From Fluviirhizobium alvei (GTDB lineage: Bacteria; Pseudomonadota; Alphaproteobacteria; Rhizobiales; Rhizobiaceae): a DNA stretch of 64,000 nt. Position numbers and translations under genes: made by a program. Where the stretch lies: assembly GCF_030551875.1 (NCBI RefSeq), contig NZ_JAUOZU010000015.1:1-64000 (forward strand), given 5' to 3'. Shown one piece after another: positions 17,159 to 27,798 of the stretch; position 1 is the first letter of the stretch, and every line of letters starts with the position of its first letter. The notes beneath the pieces are model-generated. The model worked only from the letters and a program-made list of their open reading frames with translations, did no database searches and was not told the origin of the DNA.

Positions 17159-17863
17159 ATGCAACAGTGGCCGGACAAGTTAACAGACCTCGCTGCAATT
17201 CCTGGCGACGAAAGCATCTTGAAAGACGCGCTGGCAACCTTTACCCAACAAATTGGTTTTGGAGGCTATGCCTATCTCAACATCCAGCCAGGGCGTTCGC
17301 TTGCAATCTCGAACTATCGTCAGGAATGGCAAGCCGACTATTTCGCGCGGGACTATCTTGCGATTGATCCGGTAATCCGGCGAGCAAAGTTCCTGAAACG
17401 AGCCTTCGCCTGGAGCGGTAAACAGGAGAGTCCACAGCTATCGAAAGCTGAACGCTCGTTCTTTGCGCATGCAGCCGATTTTGGAATTCGCTCCGGCATC
17501 ACGGTGCCCATCAAGGCCGCACACGGTTCCATGGCCATGTTCACGCTTGCCTCGGAGAAGCCGGCAATCGACCTGGACCGCGAGATCGACCCTGTCGAAG
17601 CTGCATCCGCCGTCGCGCAACTTCATGCCCGCATCAATTTCGCTGATCCGACCCCGAGTGTCGAGGAGCCGATTGGACTGGATCCCAAAGGGGCGGCCTA
17701 TCTGAGTTGGATAGCTGTCGGGAAGACTATGGAGGAGACAGCGGACCTAGAGGGCGTCAAGTACAACAGCGTGCGCGTCAAAATCGCCGAAACGAAGAAG
17801 CGGTTTGACGTGCACACACTGACCCATCTCACTGCCGTCGCTATCCGCCGAAAGCTAATCTGA
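17159..17863 (+). CDS. traR: TraR, LuxR-family quorum-sensing activator of conjugation
   Basis: A 234-residue LuxR-type regulator, the same length as Ti plasmid TraR. The autoinducer-binding residues known from TraR are all present at the same numbers: Y53, W57, D70, W85 and T129. The C-terminal helix-turn-helix holds [24 protein letters not shown] at 17147 is in frame, but the ATG at 17159 follows GTGGAG and matches the TraR N-terminus (MQQW). It binds a 3-oxo-octanoyl-homoserine lactone-like signal and activates tra promoters at tra boxes. The synthase gene traI is not in the window. It converges with traM, stop codons 3 bases apart. Confidence 0.95.
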   Translation: MQQWPDKLTDLAAIPGDESILKDALATFTQQIGFGGYAYLNIQPGRSLAISNYRQEWQADYFARDYLAIDPVIRRAKFLKRAFAWSGKQESPQLSKAERSFFAHAADFGIRSGITVPIKAAHGSMAMFTLASEKPAIDLDREIDPVEAASAVAQLHARINFADPTPSVEEPIGLDPKGAAYLSWIAVGKTMEETADLEGVKYNSVRVKIAETKKRFDVHTLTHLTAVAIRRKLI

Positions 17864-17866
17864 GCC

Positions 17867-18175
17867 TCAGTTCATCGACACTTTCGGAATATGACCAAGA
17901 ATGGTGACCAGCGTGTTCACCACATACATCTGCGCATGCATCTCCATGCAGGACTGGATGTAAGTGAGGTGCTGCACGCCGCCCGCCTCCTTACCAGATT
18001 TGTAGGTGTCGGGCAGTGCCTGGAACAGCCGATCTGCAGTGTCGACCAGACGCCGATGGGTCCGGATAGCATCCACCGTCAAGCTCTCCAGGTCAGCCTT
18101 GGGCAGACCCTGCGTCAGCCCGTACACGGGACGCATTTCGAGTTTGTCTTCCGATATTGGCGCGTCTGGTGTCAT
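17867..18175 (-). CDS. traM: TraM, antiactivator of TraR
   Basis: The C-terminal 102 codons of a longer open frame match TraM of Ti plasmids in length and sequence (GLTQGLPKADLESLTVDAI, RTHRRLV, LFQALPDTYKSG, MEMHAQM, ILGHIPKV at the end). The longer upstream extension is not TraM-like. TraM is a small helical protein that binds TraR and blocks DNA binding, setting the cell-density threshold for transfer. The gene is convergent with traR. A dyad resembling a tra box lies upstream at 18439-18456, consistent with TraR raising its own inhibitor as on Ti plasmids. Confidence 0.95.
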   Translation of the reverse strand: MTPDAPISEDKLEMRPVYGLTQGLPKADLESLTVDAIRTHRRLVDTADRLFQALPDTYKSGKEAGGVQHLTYIQSCMEMHAQMYVVNTLVTILGHIPKVSMN

Positions 18176-18438
18176 TCGATCCAGTCTCCGGCTTGTCCGC
18201 GGTGCGCCCCCGCAAACGTTAATCCCTGATCCCAAGCCGGGGGTTGGAAACTGTACCTGGACAGTCCTGCGACCTTTAGTACCGGAGCACCTGGACATAC
18301 GTCACAGGCCCCCGGCCAATCGGTCAGAGGATTCTGGTGCTGCAACGGCCAGCGCCAACCGCCAGATAGAGGTTTCCACACCTCGAGGCAGCGCGTACTG
18401 CCCTATTCGCCCTTATAGAGGGCGGAAGCTGAATTCGC

Positions 18439-18456
18439 CAGTGCAAACATGCACAT
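18439..18456. promoter_or_regulatory. traM: Weak tra box-like dyad upstream of traM
   Basis: GTGCA (18441-18445) and TGCAC (18450-18454) form a perfect dyad that agrees with the TraR operator consensus at 13 of 18 positions. It lies in the 321-base gap 18176-18496 between traM and the end of traH, about 265 bases before the traM start. Nothing else was recognised in this gap. Confidence 0.5.
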
Positions 18457-18496
18457 GATCACGTAAGTCGCGCTGTGACTTTCGCGAGCATCAATG

Positions 18497-19126
18497 TCAT
18501 TTGGCACCGATACCGGAGAGATCGACACGAATACCCGCCTTGTTGGGATCATCGCTGCGGGCCACATTCTCCGACGGCTTGCTTGCGTTCAACTCGGCAG
18601 AATCTGCTGACTCCTCGATCGCGTCACTCGTGTGCTCGTCCCTGCCAGCTTCAGGGGCCTTTATCTCACCAGGGTCCGGCGCGCTGAATACGGCCGTTCC
18701 CTCGAAGAATCCCGTCTGCCAGGCGATGATCGCGTCCTCGAGCACCTGCGGAAGAACCTCTTTTTCACTGGGATTACCGTACCATTTCATGACGATACGA
18801 TAGACTTTGGCGAAGAGCGCGGTGCCCATACGGAGATTTTCGCAAGGATCGACCAGGTCTGGTTTCAGCGCACCGGCCTCCATGATACCGAGCCCCGCCG
18901 GATATTGTGTGATGCCGACGCGGATCGTCTCTCGGCCGATATGCTTGCGGATCAGGCCCATCGCCTCGTCCGCTGTCTTCGGTTTCGGCACGAGCACGAT
19001 CCTGTTTCCGGACCGGACTGTGATCTCGAGCGGATCCTCCGACCCCGCCCGCTCAATGAACTGTTCGACAATCGCGGGCTTTAAGCCCGGATCGGCGCAT
19101 TGTTTGATGAGGGCGGCATCGACCAT
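18497..19126 (-). CDS. traH: TraH, conjugal transfer protein
   Basis: A 209-residue protein, last gene of the traA-traF-traB-traH operon. YPAGLGIMEAGALKPDLVDPC followed by an ENLRMGTALFAKVYR segment resembles the lytic transglycosylase fold of TraH and VirB1-like proteins (about residues 10-140), and the C-terminal 65 residues are acidic and low in complexity. No signal peptide is evident. It probably helps local opening of the peptidoglycan for the transfer apparatus. The stop of traB is 12 bases upstream of its start. Ti plasmid traH sits at the same place. Confidence 0.88.
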   Translation of the reverse strand: MVDAALIKQCADPGLKPAIVEQFIERAGSEDPLEITVRSGNRIVLVPKPKTADEAMGLIRKHIGRETIRVGITQYPAGLGIMEAGALKPDLVDPCENLRMGTALFAKVYRIVMKWYGNPSEKEVLPQVLEDAIIAWQTGFFEGTAVFSAPDPGEIKAPEAGRDEHTSDAIEESADSAELNASKPSENVARSDDPNKAGIRVDLSGIGAK

Positions 19127-19138
19127 CCCGGCTTCTCC

Positions 19139-20392
19139 TCATGTGTTGAAGGCCATGACGACGGGCAGGTCGAAGAGCTTCGCCCAGGCGGTAGCGCTCG
19201 CCTTCTGGATTGCAACGATCGAAGTGCCTTCGGTCCACCAGCCGTTTCCCGTGGCGACGATGATGGCTGGGGAACGCAGCATCGACTGCAACACCGGCCA
19301 GAGGATTAGTTGCTCGTAGCAGATCAGCGGCGCAATCCTCTTGCCATCGACCTCGACAACCGGGTTGCCGAAGAGGTTGGCGCGGGCACCACCGCCTTGC
19401 CGCGTCCACCGAAGCCATGGCTGCCACATCGAGACAGGGACCGGCATGCGCTCGCGATAGAGGATCCGCGCCTCGTCGGCCGAGATCGTTACCATGACGT
19501 TGTCGTAGCCTTGCTGCTCGACGACAGCCGCGCCGGCGATGATGGTGAGGCCGGACCCGCGCAACCCCTCCCGCCAGAGACGCGCGACCGTCGGCGTCCA
19601 GAAACCGAGCGCGCTTTCAGGCAGCACCACGACACTGACGCCGGCATCCGCAGACGCGGTCAGGCGCACCGTGGCAATCTGGTCACGGTGATACTCGAGC
19701 GACCCATCGCGACCGAGCGTCTGGCCGTATTCAAGCTCGACGCCTCTCCATACCTCCGGTAAGCTTGGCTTCGTCCACGTTGCTGCGGACCAGAGCCAGA
19801 AGCCTCCGAGGCCAATGGCGGCAGCCAGCCGATATCTCGTCACCATTGCGAGCAGGCCGGCTGCCGTTGCGAGCAATCCCCACCATCCCCATCCGGGAAA
19901 CAGTACGCCAGCTGCGGTAAGCGGATGCGCCCACCCAGTGATGCCGAAGGGCGGCAGCCCCATCAGCGCCGCAGCCACCAGATAGCGCACCGCCCTCCCT
20001 ATTCCCGGACGCCTTGTCCACGCGACCGCATGTACGGCGACGAAGGAGGCCGAGGCCGCGAACCAGAGAAGGAAGCCCGGCCAAAGATCGGCTGAAAAGA
20101 AGTTCGCGACGCCCTGCGGCAGACCGCGCGAGGCCGCCAGGAAATAGCCAGCCGACACGAGCGCCGCGACCATGCGCGACGGCGACATCGCCCAAAGCGC
20201 TGGAAACAGCATCGCGACCGGAAGGGTGAGCACATTGCTGCTCCAGCCGAGTGAGCCGCAGGCGACGGATGCGACGATGAGCAACGCAGATCGCCAATGG
20301 CCAGCAATGTGATCACGGATCGAAGGTAAGGACCTGGCGGGCGAGGCCGAGAAGGCCACTGTCCGGAACCGGTCCGAAGTATCGGGAATCAT
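19139..20392 (-). CDS. traB: TraB, nitrilase-superfamily membrane protein of conjugation
   Basis: A 417-residue protein with several N-terminal membrane segments (about residues 25-190) and a C-terminal carbon-nitrogen hydrolase domain related to apolipoprotein N-acyltransferase. The glutamate is in [11 protein letters not shown] and the cysteine in PLICYEQL; the region expected to hold the catalytic lysine is less typical (YRERMPVP). The open frame begins at 20506; the ATG at 20392 gives the usual TraB length but overlaps traF by 80 bases. No good start is seen nearer the traF stop, so the start is uncertain. TraB raises transfer efficiency on Ti plasmids. Confidence 0.87.
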   Translation of the reverse strand: MIPDTSDRFRTVAFSASPARSLPSIRDHIAGHWRSALLIVASVACGSLGWSSNVLTLPVAMLFPALWAMSPSRMVAALVSAGYFLAASRGLPQGVANFFSADLWPGFLLWFAASASFVAVHAVAWTRRPGIGRAVRYLVAAALMGLPPFGITGWAHPLTAAGVLFPGWGWWGLLATAAGLLAMVTRYRLAAAIGLGGFWLWSAATWTKPSLPEVWRGVELEYGQTLGRDGSLEYHRDQIATVRLTASADAGVSVVVLPESALGFWTPTVARLWREGLRGSGLTIIAGAAVVEQQGYDNVMVTISADEARILYRERMPVPVSMWQPWLRWTRQGGGARANLFGNPVVEVDGKRIAPLICYEQLILWPVLQSMLRSPAIIVATGNGWWTEGTSIVAIQKASATAWAKLFDLPVVMAFNT

Positions 20393-20843
20393 AGGAGCTC
20401 GCAAAAAAGGAGTGGAGATAGAGATGTCCTGATGGCACGTTGCCACCTGGATATGGCGCGATCGTCCTGCCCTCTCCGTCCGTCTTCCGGACGGCGGATG
20501 CGGCAAGGGAACGGCCGTCGATCGCGACGTGATCGGTAATTTCGACGTGCTGTCCGGGAATCGCGGCGACCGTCTTGATCAGCGGCGCAAACCCACCGGC
20601 GCACAAGCCCCGCCGGAGATATCCTCGCAGTCGCGCTTCCTCGAACGGTGCGGTCGCAGGCGAGCAGATGAAGACAATATCCCCAGCCTTTACCGGACGA
20701 TCGAGTTTCTCGATGCGCCAGAGCCCGAGCGGCTCGCTCGGCGTCAGGTTTAGCCGATAGCCGCCGACGGTCGCGATCGTGCCAACGCTGGCGACAGCCA
20801 TCAACAACGTGCTCAACAGCATGATCGCACCGCGCCGCTTCAT
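20313..20843 (-). CDS. traF: TraF, S26-family signal peptidase-like maturation protease
   Basis: A 176-residue protein with an N-terminal membrane anchor (about residues 5-27) and the S26 peptidase motifs: the serine in [11 protein letters not shown] (near residue 36) and the lysine in [10 protein letters not shown] (near residue 90). C-terminal [11 protein letters not shown] is the usual box E. In RP4 and Ti systems TraF processes and cyclises the pilin TrbC. The start codon overlaps the traA stop (ATGA), and its 3' end overlaps traB, so the four leftward genes are translationally coupled. Confidence 0.93.
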   Translation of the reverse strand: MKRRGAIMLLSTLLMAVASVGTIATVGGYRLNLTPSEPLGLWRIEKLDRPVKAGDIVFICSPATAPFEEARLRGYLRRGLCAGGFAPLIKTVAAIPGQHVEITDHVAIDGRSLAASAVRKTDGEGRTIAPYPGGNVPSGHLYLHSFFASSYDSRYFGPVPDSGLLGLARQVLTFDP

Positions 20844-23800
20844 TGCTTCACAACCGGAGTCTGGCGTTGCGCGAGACGCAATTCCTCTACCTGCCGCAGG
20901 GTCTCGGTCGTACGCTCATCGGCGGCGAGCTGCTGGGCCGTGCGCATGACCGGCCAGGCTTCCTTGAGACGTTCCTTCACCTCGGGCTGCATTCCCTCGG
21001 AGAGTTTGTCGAAGAGTTTGCCCGATGGCTCACGTGCGGCATTGGTCAGCAGGATGCGTTCGCCAAACCGTTGGGCTACAGCCTTGTTGAACTCGTCAAT
21101 CTCCAGCTTCGTCTCGCGATTGCTCAGCGCATATGCAAGTGCGGCCGGCAGATCGTTCCTGTCGATCGCGTCACGTACGCGCTCCAGCACGGCGCGCGCG
21201 GCCGGAGACAGCGCCGGTATGTCGATCGAGACACGCTGGCGCAGCGTGTTCTCTTCGGCTTCATGCCGTTGCACCGCGCTCTCGCGCATCTGCAGATAGC
21301 GTTCCAGGTCGCGTTTCAATGCGGGCACATTGACCTCGGCGATGCGGCGCGCCTCGCGATCCGTCTTGCTGGCAAGAATGCCGGTCTTGCCCTTGAGCGG
21401 CCCGATCGACATCGGCTCGGTCTCAAGCTTCTGCAGCACCTGTCGCGCCGTGTCCCTGTCGGCCAACACGGCATCAAAGTTCATCGCCCGAAACGCCGTC
21501 TCGGGATCAGCGAAGACATAGCGGAAGCGGATCGAGACCTCCTCCCATTGCTTCTTCAGCGCCAGATCGGCGTCGAGTTTTTGCTCAACCGTGTCTGCAA
21601 CGGAATTCTCGAACCGGGTGATGCCGGCGACCATGGGTTTCGACTCCTTGGCTGATTGTGTTGGCGGGGATTGCCGCAGGCCGAAACGTTCACCGAGCTG
21701 GCGAAGGCGGTTGGTGAGATCGGTGAGCTTGCTTTTCTGGCGCAGCGTCCAGTCGAGCCGGTCGCGCAGCAGCGTCCGCGCCACCTGCATGATATGCAGC
21801 CCACGGTTTTCGGCGAAGCGAAGCGCCTCGCGGTAGAGCGTGCCGCGCTCGTAGTCGAGCGTCGTCTCCTTGGCATTTTTCCCGGAGAGAACCTTGGTCA
21901 GCCCACCATTCATCTCGAAGGAGCGGCGCCCGAAATAGACCTGAAGGTCCTCTCGATGGCGCGTCATCGCGACATAGGTCAGGTGGCGATCCAGAGAGAG
22001 TGAAGCCAGCACTTTCACCCGGTCGACAGTGGCGCCCTGGCTCTTGTGGATCGTGGTGGCATAACCGTGATCGAGATCACTGTAGAACCGCTGCTCGACC
22101 GTCACCTGCCGGCGCTGATCGCCCTCCCCCACCGTTGCAACGATGCGGTTGGGCGTGGCCTCGATCACACGGCCGATCATCCCGTTCTTGACGCCGAGCG
22201 AACCCTCGTTCTTCAGGAAAACGATCTGGTCGCCAGCGTCGAACTGGCGGGTGCCGTCGGCGGTTCTGAATACGTGTCCCTCACCCACAATACCGCGCTC
22301 GACCAGCTTTTCGCGCGCCATCATGTTCAGTATGCGAACGTCGCGGCGCAGATGCGCGAGGATCAACGTGGTTTTCTTCTGATCGTAGTCGCGGTTCCAA
22401 TCAGCGATCAAACTCTCGACGGCTTCCGACTTCAGCTTTTCTCCAACGACATGACCGCGGGTGCGATAGGCCAGCAACCCCCGTTCAACGTTGCCGCGCG
22501 CGAGATCGAGCGAGGCATGCCGCATCCACTCCTCGCGCTGGCGGTAGATCGTCTCGAGCTCGGCATAGCCGATACGATCGATGATGGCGCGGAAGGCAGC
22601 GCCCGCCTCGATCGGCTGAAGCTGCTCGGGATCGCCGACCAGCACGATCTTCGCGCCGGCCCGGACAACACCATCAACAAAGCCCGCCATCTGTTTCGAG
22701 GCGACCATGCCGGCCTCGTCCATGACAAACACGGTCCTGGCGTCGAGCGTGTCACGGCCCTGTTGCCAGCGCAGCTCCCAGGAAGCGAGTGTGCGGGAGA
22801 CGATGCCCGCCTGCTTCTCCAGTCCCTCGGCCGCCTTGCCGGCAAGGGCGCCGCCGACCACGCGATATCCGGCGAGCTCCCAGGCCTCGCGCGCAGCCTT
22901 CATCATCGTGGTCTTGCCTGCGCCGGCGCGGCCGACCACGGCTGCTATCCGCGCGGAACCGGCAATCCGTTCGATCGCCGCCTTCTGCTCGTCGGACAGG
23001 CGAGCATGTCGCGCGAACGTCGCCGCCAGCACCTTGTCATCGACGTCATGGGTTTCACGGCGCGACAGCCACATCGCCTGCCGCGCCATCGTCGCCTCGA
23101 GCCGGATCATCTCTCGTGTCGAATAGAGCGCCGGCACCTTCGCGCCGGTGGCGAAGTCGATCGTGTCGCGCTGGAGCGGGAGAACTTGCCGGTTCAGGAT
23201 GATGCTCAACATCAGCTGCTGGAAGACAGCCGGATCATCGACATAGCGATGCAGAACTTTCGCGACATCGCGCTCATCGAAGACGCTCTTTTCCCGCGTG
23301 ATCAGGTCGAGCACGATCCCAGGGTTTCGAAGAATGCGGCGGGTGTTTTCCGCGCGCCGCGCATCGTTCAGCTCGATCCGATCCAGCTCCAGCCGAACGC
23401 CCTGTTTCTCCGCCTTGCGCTCGATCGCCTTCGCGCCTACGCCGAGATGGATGGTCGGTTCCAGATCGATGCCCTGCTTCTCGTAGGATCGGCCATCGAC
23501 GCGCAGCGAGATCCCATTCAGCGCCAGATGATGATTGAGACGCTCGAACCAGGCGTCACGAAAGGCATTGAAATCATCCGTCCCGCCGGCCCAAAGCTCG
23601 TAGACGATCTTTCCCGCCTTGTTGCGCAACGGCTGCCCGTCTTCGCCGAGGATCGGGAGCTTCTTCGCGCCGAACCCGTCCTCGGTCAGAGGACGCAGGG
23701 TCGTCATCAGGTGGATGTGCGGATTGCCGGGATTGTCGTGATAGACCCAGTCGGCGACCATGCCCTTAGAGAGGATGTGCCGCTCCACGAAATCCCGCAC

Positions 23801-24142
23801 CAGCGCGATGTTCTGTTCGGCCGTCAGCTCCAGCGGCAGGGCGATGGTCAGGTCCTTTGCGAGCTGGGCGTCGGCACGTTTCTCGAAGGCCTCGACCTTG
23901 TTCCAGAAAGCTTCGGATGCGCCGGAAATCGACCGGTCGGCAATCAGCATCCGTGCCCATTTCGGCGCATCGGCCGGAAGCAGGAATTCCTCGTGCAGGA
24001 GCCCCTGTTTGCGGGTGTAGTCGATGGTGCGGGCCTCGCGCTCGTATTCCATCCTGGCGCAGTGCCGGTAGGCCGCCGACAGCACGGCGCTGCGGCCGTC
24101 GCCGCGGCTGACGATGCTGACTGAGAAGTGGGCGATGGCCAC
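20840..24142 (-). CDS. traA: TraA, relaxase-helicase of conjugation
   Basis: With a GTG start at 24142 the protein is 1100 residues, the same as Ti plasmid TraA. The N-terminal MobA/MobL relaxase domain starts [18 protein letters not shown] with AAYRHC, and has the three-histidine metal motif in [11 protein letters not shown] near residue 142. A TraI-like helicase follows, with Walker [10 protein letters not shown] near residue 407, the DEAG motif and a C-terminal motif VI region ([11 protein letters not shown]). It nicks oriT, which lies 60 bases upstream, and unwinds the transferred strand. The 190 codons open upstream are not family-like and run through oriT. Confidence 0.95.
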   Translation of the reverse strand: MAIAHFSVSIVSRGDGRSAVLSAAYRHCARMEYEREARTIDYTRKQGLLHEEFLLPADAPKWARMLIADRSISGASEAFWNKVEAFEKRADAQLAKDLTIALPLELTAEQNIALVRDFVERHILSKGMVADWVYHDNPGNPHIHLMTTLRPLTEDGFGAKKLPILGEDGQPLRNKAGKIVYELWAGGTDDFNAFRDAWFERLNHHLALNGISLRVDGRSYEKQGIDLEPTIHLGVGAKAIERKAEKQGVRLELDRIELNDARRAENTRRILRNPGIVLDLITREKSVFDERDVAKVLHRYVDDPAVFQQLMLSIILNRQVLPLQRDTIDFATGAKVPALYSTREMIRLEATMARQAMWLSRRETHDVDDKVLAATFARHARLSDEQKAAIERIAGSARIAAVVGRAGAGKTTMMKAAREAWELAGYRVVGGALAGKAAEGLEKQAGIVSRTLASWELRWQQGRDTLDARTVFVMDEAGMVASKQMAGFVDGVVRAGAKIVLVGDPEQLQPIEAGAAFRAIIDRIGYAELETIYRQREEWMRHASLDLARGNVERGLLAYRTRGHVVGEKLKSEAVESLIADWNRDYDQKKTTLILAHLRRDVRILNMMAREKLVERGIVGEGHVFRTADGTRQFDAGDQIVFLKNEGSLGVKNGMIGRVIEATPNRIVATVGEGDQRRQVTVEQRFYSDLDHGYATTIHKSQGATVDRVKVLASLSLDRHLTYVAMTRHREDLQVYFGRRSFEMNGGLTKVLSGKNAKETTLDYERGTLYREALRFAENRGLHIMQVARTLLRDRLDWTLRQKSKLTDLTNRLRQLGERFGLRQSPPTQSAKESKPMVAGITRFENSVADTVEQKLDADLALKKQWEEVSIRFRYVFADPETAFRAMNFDAVLADRDTARQVLQKLETEPMSIGPLKGKTGILASKTDREARRIAEVNVPALKRDLERYLQMRESAVQRHEAEENTLRQRVSIDIPALSPAARAVLERVRDAIDRNDLPAALAYALSNRETKLEIDEFNKAVAQRFGERILLTNAAREPSGKLFDKLSEGMQPEVKERLKEAWPVMRTAQQLAADERTTETLRQVEELRLAQRQTPVVKQ

Positions 24143-24204
24143 GCGACAAAAGCTCCTGGTTCGGACCTCGTTCGTCGGGAGCTGGCCACGCCGCTCGGGC
24201 CTCC

Positions 24205-24245
24205 ACGCAAGGCGTCGCGTCAGCGACGTATAATTGCGCCCTTGG
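24205..24245 (+). other. Origin of transfer (oriT), Ti-plasmid type
   Basis: CGTCGC (24213-24218) and GCGACG (24223-24228) form a perfect hairpin with a GTCA loop, followed by TATAATTGCGCCCTTGG. This order is characteristic of the oriT nick region of Ti and related rhizobial plasmids between traA and traC. The nick is expected near the ATAATTGCG stretch; the exact base cannot be fixed here. It sits 63 bases upstream of the relaxase gene. Confidence 0.85.
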
Positions 24246-24296
24246 AACCGCTCCTTCGGAACGGCGGGATGATCCTCCAAAGTGTCGGCTTTGCCG

Positions 24297-24314
24297 ACGT
24301 GCAAATCTGCACAT
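24297..24314. promoter_or_regulatory. tra box (TraR operator) between traA and traC
   Basis: ACGTGCAAATCTGCACAT agrees with the 18-base TraR operator consensus at 16 of 18 positions and keeps the TGCA/TGCA dyad. It is about 155 bases before traA and 75 before traC, so one site can serve both divergent tra operons, as on Ti plasmids. Confidence 0.9.
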
Positions 24315-24388
24315 TTCATCCCAAGGGCATCCGGAGGAGTTTTGGCGTCGCGCATGCAACGCCAAAAGAGCCAAGGAGTGCCACCGGA

Positions 24389-24697
24389 ATGAAGAAGCCG
24401 TCGTCGAAGATCAGGGAGGAAATCGTCAGGCTCCAGGAGCAGCTCAAAGCAGCAGAAACACGCGAGGCCGAACGCATCGGCAGGATCGCGCTCAAGGCCG
24501 GGCTCGGCGAAATCGAGATCGAGGAAGCCGCGCTTCAGGCGGCGTTCGAGGACATCGCCGGGCGGTTTCGCGGAGGCCAAGGGGCAACAACGCGAGCTAC
24601 GACCGGAAAGAAGAATGTCGGCGACGGCAGGACCGGCGGCGACACGTCCGCGACGCTCGCGACTGGCTCGAATGCGGGCGGCGCTGGCGAGGCTTGA
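24389..24697 (+). CDS. traC: TraC, oriT-processing accessory protein
   Basis: A 102-residue protein. The first 60 residues ([34 protein letters not shown]) match the TraC family; the rest is a low-complexity Gly/Ala/Thr tail. The ATG at 24389 follows AAGGAG; the frame is open further upstream but through oriT. Rhizobial TraC is a small basic/helical protein required with TraA for processing at oriT. It is the first gene of the rightward traC-traD-traG operon. Confidence 0.92.
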   Translation: MKKPSSKIREEIVRLQEQLKAAETREAERIGRIALKAGLGEIEIEEAALQAAFEDIAGRFRGGQGATTRATTGKKNVGDGRTGGDTSATLATGSNAGGAGEA

Positions 24698-24701
24698 GCG
24701 G

Positions 24702-24917
24702 ATGCAGCGAACCAATTCGAGCGACGCGAGGAAGAAGGATACGCGCGAGAAGATCGAGCTCGGCGGCCTGATCGTGAAGGCTGGCCTGCGCTACGAAAAA
24801 CGGGCTCTGCTGCTCGGGCTGCTGATCGATGCCGCTGGGCGGATCCGCGGTGACGAAACCGAGCGATCGCGCCTGGCCGCAATCGGCGCGGAGGCATTTG
24901 GTCGCGACAATGAATAG
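24702..24917 (+). CDS. traD: TraD, small conjugation protein
   Basis: A 71-residue protein, the same length as TraD of Ti plasmids. [20 protein letters not shown] and [18 protein letters not shown] are family hallmarks. An ATG at 24672 would add 10 residues overlapping traC; 24702 matches the family start. It contains a conserved central helix but no known catalytic motif and is thought to support relaxosome formation or coupling. It overlaps the start of traG by 8 bases, so translation of the two is linked. Confidence 0.9.
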   Translation: MQRTNSSDARKKDTREKIELGGLIVKAGLRYEKRALLLGLLIDAAGRIRGDETERSRLAAIGAEAFGRDNE

Positions 24918-26832
24918 GCTCCTTCTCACAATCCTGCCAGCGGCATTGATGATCACCACCATGTTGGCAATGCTGGGCATTGAGACCTGGCTCTCGGGCT
25001 TCGGAACGTCGCCCCAAGCGAAGCTGATGCTCGGGCGGATCGGTCTCGCCCTGCCCTACTCGGCCGCGGCCGCGATCGGCATGATGGCCCTGTTCGCGAC
25101 GGCGGGCGCGGCGAACATCAAGACTGCCGGTTTGAGCGTACTGGCTGGCGCTTCATTCGTCTGCATCGCAGCGATCGCACGCGAAGGGTGGCGGCTGCGT
25201 GCTCTTGCTGATCAGGTGCCTCACGGCCAGTCGGTGTTCGCCTATACCGATCCGTCGTCGATGCTTGGCGCGTTCGCCGCCGTCTTGGGCGGCATCTTCG
25301 CACTGCGCGTCGCGATCAGGGGGAACGCCGCCTTCGCCAAAGCAGCGCCGCGGCGGATCATTGGAAAGCGCGCCGTGCATGGCGACGCCGACTGGATGAA
25401 GATGGCCGACGCCGTCAAGCTTTTTCCCGATGCCGTTGGCATCGTGATCGGTGAACGGTATCGCGTCGACAAGGACAGCGTGGCGGCCATACCGTTTCGC
25501 GCCGGTGAGGCGCTGAGCTGGGGCGCCGGCGGCAAGTCTCCATTATTGTGTTTCGACGGCTCGTTCGGTTCGTCGCACGGGATCGTCTTTGCAGGTTCGG
25601 GCGGCTACAAGACGACGTCCGTGACGATCCCGACCGCGCTCAAATGGGGTGGCGGCCTCGTCGTGCTCGACCCGTCGAGCGAGGTAGCACCCATGGTCGT
25701 CGATCACCGGCGCAAGGCCGGCCGAAACGTGATCGTCCTCGATCCAGCCACGCCCGCGATCGGCTTCAACGCGCTCGACTGGATCGGCCGTCACGGCAAC
25801 ACGAAGGAAGAGGATATTGTCGCGGTGGCGACCTGGATCATGACCGACAATGCGCGCACCGCGTCGGCCCGCGACGACTTCTTCCGGGCATCCGCCATGC
25901 AGCTCCTGACGGCGCTGATCGCCGACGTCTGCCTGTCAGGGCACACGGACGAGAAAGACCAGACGCTGCGCCGCGTCCGGGCCAATCTCTCAGAGCCGGA
26001 GCCGAAGCTCCGCGAGCGCCTGACACGGATCTATGAGCAGTCAGAGTCCGACTTCGTGAAGGAGAATGTTGCCGTCTTCGTCAACATGACGCCGGAGACG
26101 TTTTCCGGCGTCTACGCCAATGCGGTGAAGGAAACGCACTGGCTGTCCTACCCGAACTATGCGGCGCTCGTGTCTGGCGACAGTTTCTCGACCGACGATC
26201 TCGCGGAAGGCGAAGCGGACCTGTTCATCGCGCTCGATCTCAAGGTGCTGGAGGCCCATCCGGGGCTGGCGCGGGTCGTCATCGGCTCGCTGCTGAACGC
26301 GATCTACAATCGCAATGGCAAAGTCAAGGGACGCACGTTGTTCCTGCTCGATGAGGTCGCCCGCCTCGGCTATCTGCGCATCCTTGAAACCGCCCGCGAC
26401 GCCGGCCGGAAATACGGCATCACGCTCACCATGATCTTCCAGTCGATCGGCCAGATGCGCGAAGCCTATGGCGGGCGTGACGCGACAAGCAAATGGTTCG
26501 AATCCGCGTCCTGGATCTCGTTCGCCGCGATCAACGATCCGGACACGGCCGACTACATCTCGAAGCGCTGCGGCGACACCACGGTCGAGGTCGACCAGAC
26601 AAACCGCTCCACGGGAATGAAGGGATCTTCGCGATCGCGATCGAAGCAGCTCAGCCGTCGGCCGCTGATCATGCCGCACGAAGTGCTGCGCATGCGCAGC
26701 GACGAACAGATCGTCTTCACATCAGGCAATCCGCCGCTCAGGTGTGGGCGCGCCATCTGGTTCCGGCGTGACGACATGAGGGCCTGCGTCGGGCACAACA
26801 GGTTTCATCGCGAAGAAGAGAGAGGTGGATGA
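24910..26832 (+). CDS. traG: TraG, type IV coupling protein
   Basis: A 640-residue VirD4/TraG ATPase with two or three N-terminal membrane segments (about residues 1-115). Walker A is [15 protein letters not shown], where the canonical GK is YK as in rhizobial TraG, and Walker B is [11 protein letters not shown]. The ATG at 24910 overlaps traD; an upstream extension to 24829 is not family-like. It links the relaxosome to the mating channel and drives DNA export. The trb channel genes are not in this window, so they must lie elsewhere on the replicon if the plasmid is self-transmissible. Confidence 0.94.
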   Translation: MNRLLLTILPAALMITTMLAMLGIETWLSGFGTSPQAKLMLGRIGLALPYSAAAAIGMMALFATAGAANIKTAGLSVLAGASFVCIAAIAREGWRLRALADQVPHGQSVFAYTDPSSMLGAFAAVLGGIFALRVAIRGNAAFAKAAPRRIIGKRAVHGDADWMKMADAVKLFPDAVGIVIGERYRVDKDSVAAIPFRAGEALSWGAGGKSPLLCFDGSFGSSHGIVFAGSGGYKTTSVTIPTALKWGGGLVVLDPSSEVAPMVVDHRRKAGRNVIVLDPATPAIGFNALDWIGRHGNTKEEDIVAVATWIMTDNARTASARDDFFRASAMQLLTALIADVCLSGHTDEKDQTLRRVRANLSEPEPKLRERLTRIYEQSESDFVKENVAVFVNMTPETFSGVYANAVKETHWLSYPNYAALVSGDSFSTDDLAEGEADLFIALDLKVLEAHPGLARVVIGSLLNAIYNRNGKVKGRTLFLLDEVARLGYLRILETARDAGRKYGITLTMIFQSIGQMREAYGGRDATSKWFESASWISFAAINDPDTADYISKRCGDTTVEVDQTNRSTGMKGSSRSRSKQLSRRPLIMPHEVLRMRSDEQIVFTSGNPPLRCGRAIWFRRDDMRACVGHNRFHREEERGG

Positions 26833-26860
26833 GAGCCCCGATCGAGGGGGCTTGCATGTG

Positions 26861-26875
26861 CCGGCTGCAAGCCGG
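26861..26875 (+). terminator. Hairpin downstream of traG
   Basis: CCGGC-TGCAA-GCCGG at 26861-26875, 28 bases after the traG stop; a second, GCGGC-AAA-GCCGC, follows near 26950. No T-run follows either. Similar CCGGC-loop-GCCGG hairpins occur elsewhere in this backbone (32089-32102, 44076-44089), so this may be a dispersed repeat rather than a dedicated terminator. Confidence 0.35.
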
Positions 26876-27079
26876 TCCGCGGGAGGATCGCAACCCGCAT
26901 GGGACGAAACCGCTTGGCGGGTTCGGTGCGCTTCAGCGCATAGAGCCGTGCGGCAAAGCCGCCTCGCCCACTCCCTATTTCCTCCAGAGGGGAAAACCAT
27001 CAGCGAGATGAATCAATCACGCGGGATCGATTCATGGAAGTCGTTGGACGCTGCTTCAAAACGAAGCGAGAATCCAATC

Positions 27080-27337
27080 ATGGAAAACGAGGGGACAGGC
27101 CAGGTTAATCTTCACCGCATCGACGCGGCCCAGAACATGCGTCGCTTCTATACGCTCACGATCCAGCCGACCCTGTTTGGTGGCGCCTCCATCATCCGCA
27201 ACTGGGGCCGGATCGGATCTAACGGCCAGACGATGATGGAAACCTTCGACGGCCAAGAGGATGCAGACAGGGCGCTATCGCGCCTAGAGCGCACGAAACG
27301 AAAGCGGGGCTATCGCGACGCCCACCGCGCCAAATAA
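27080..27337 (+). CDS. WGR-domain protein
   Basis: An 85-residue protein that is almost entirely a WGR domain: FYTLTIQPTLFGGASIIRNW followed by GRIGSNGQ. In larger proteins WGR domains contact DNA or RNA next to poly(ADP-ribose) polymerase or MolR modules; stand-alone copies like this are common on rhizobial plasmids and have no established job. The open frame begins at 26825, but the ATG at 27080 gives the conserved start. It is the first gene after the transfer operon and is followed by HU. Confidence 0.82.
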   Translation: MENEGTGQVNLHRIDAAQNMRRFYTLTIQPTLFGGASIIRNWGRIGSNGQTMMETFDGQEDADRALSRLERTKRKRGYRDAHRAK

Positions 27338-27478
27338 CAGACCTTGAACAGCCCGAGCCTGCTTGTTTCCTGTGGTTTTCTCGCATCTGCCAACACTTCC
27401 AGCATTCGCGCCTCTATCGGCGCCGCATCTTCATCGTCATAGCTGAAGGACAACCACCAGCAGAGGAGACTGTCCTTC

Positions 27479-27757
27479 ATGACTACCACCAACGAAATCG
27501 CCGACAAGATCGCATCCGAGCAGAACCTGACCAAGACACAGGCCAAGGCCATCGTCGAAAGCGTGTTCAGCCAGATCGCAGAGGCGGCAAAGAGCGGCGC
27601 GGAAACTTCCATCCCATCCTTCGGCAAGTTCAAGATCAAGGACACGCCGGAACGCGAGGGCCGCAATCCCGCAACCGGTGCGACGATCAAGATCGCCGCT
27701 TCGAAGAAGCTGACGTTCACGCCCGGCAAGGCGGTCAAGGACGCACTGAACGGCTGA
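27479..27757 (+). CDS. HU-family DNA-binding protein
   Basis: A 92-residue HU/IHF-like protein with GETSIPSFG-like beta arm (TSIPSFGKFKIKDTPERE), the arm tip GRNPATGATIKI and C-terminal LTFTPGKAVKDALNG. The ATG follows GAGGAG. Plasmid-encoded HU proteins bend DNA and can offset the effect of a large plasmid on host nucleoid proteins or help relaxosome or partition complexes. Its own hairpin at 27765-27786 suggests a single-gene unit. Confidence 0.93.
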   Translation: MTTTNEIADKIASEQNLTKTQAKAIVESVFSQIAEAAKSGAETSIPSFGKFKIKDTPEREGRNPATGATIKIAASKKLTFTPGKAVKDALNG

Positions 27758-27764
27758 GGCGAGT

Positions 27765-27786
27765 GGGCTGCTGAGATCGGCAGCCC
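27765..27786 (+). terminator. Hairpin after the HU gene
   Basis: GGGCTGC (27765-27771) and GCAGCCC (27780-27786) form a perfect 7-base stem with an 8-base loop, 8 bases after the HU stop. Only a weak T-rich stretch follows. Confidence 0.55.
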
Positions 27787-27798
27787 TATGGAAGTCTT

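Noticed and set aside
22046-24124. A 692-codon plus-strand open frame inside traA
   Set aside because: It is the antisense shadow of the relaxase gene; no family motif, and traA has full motif support.
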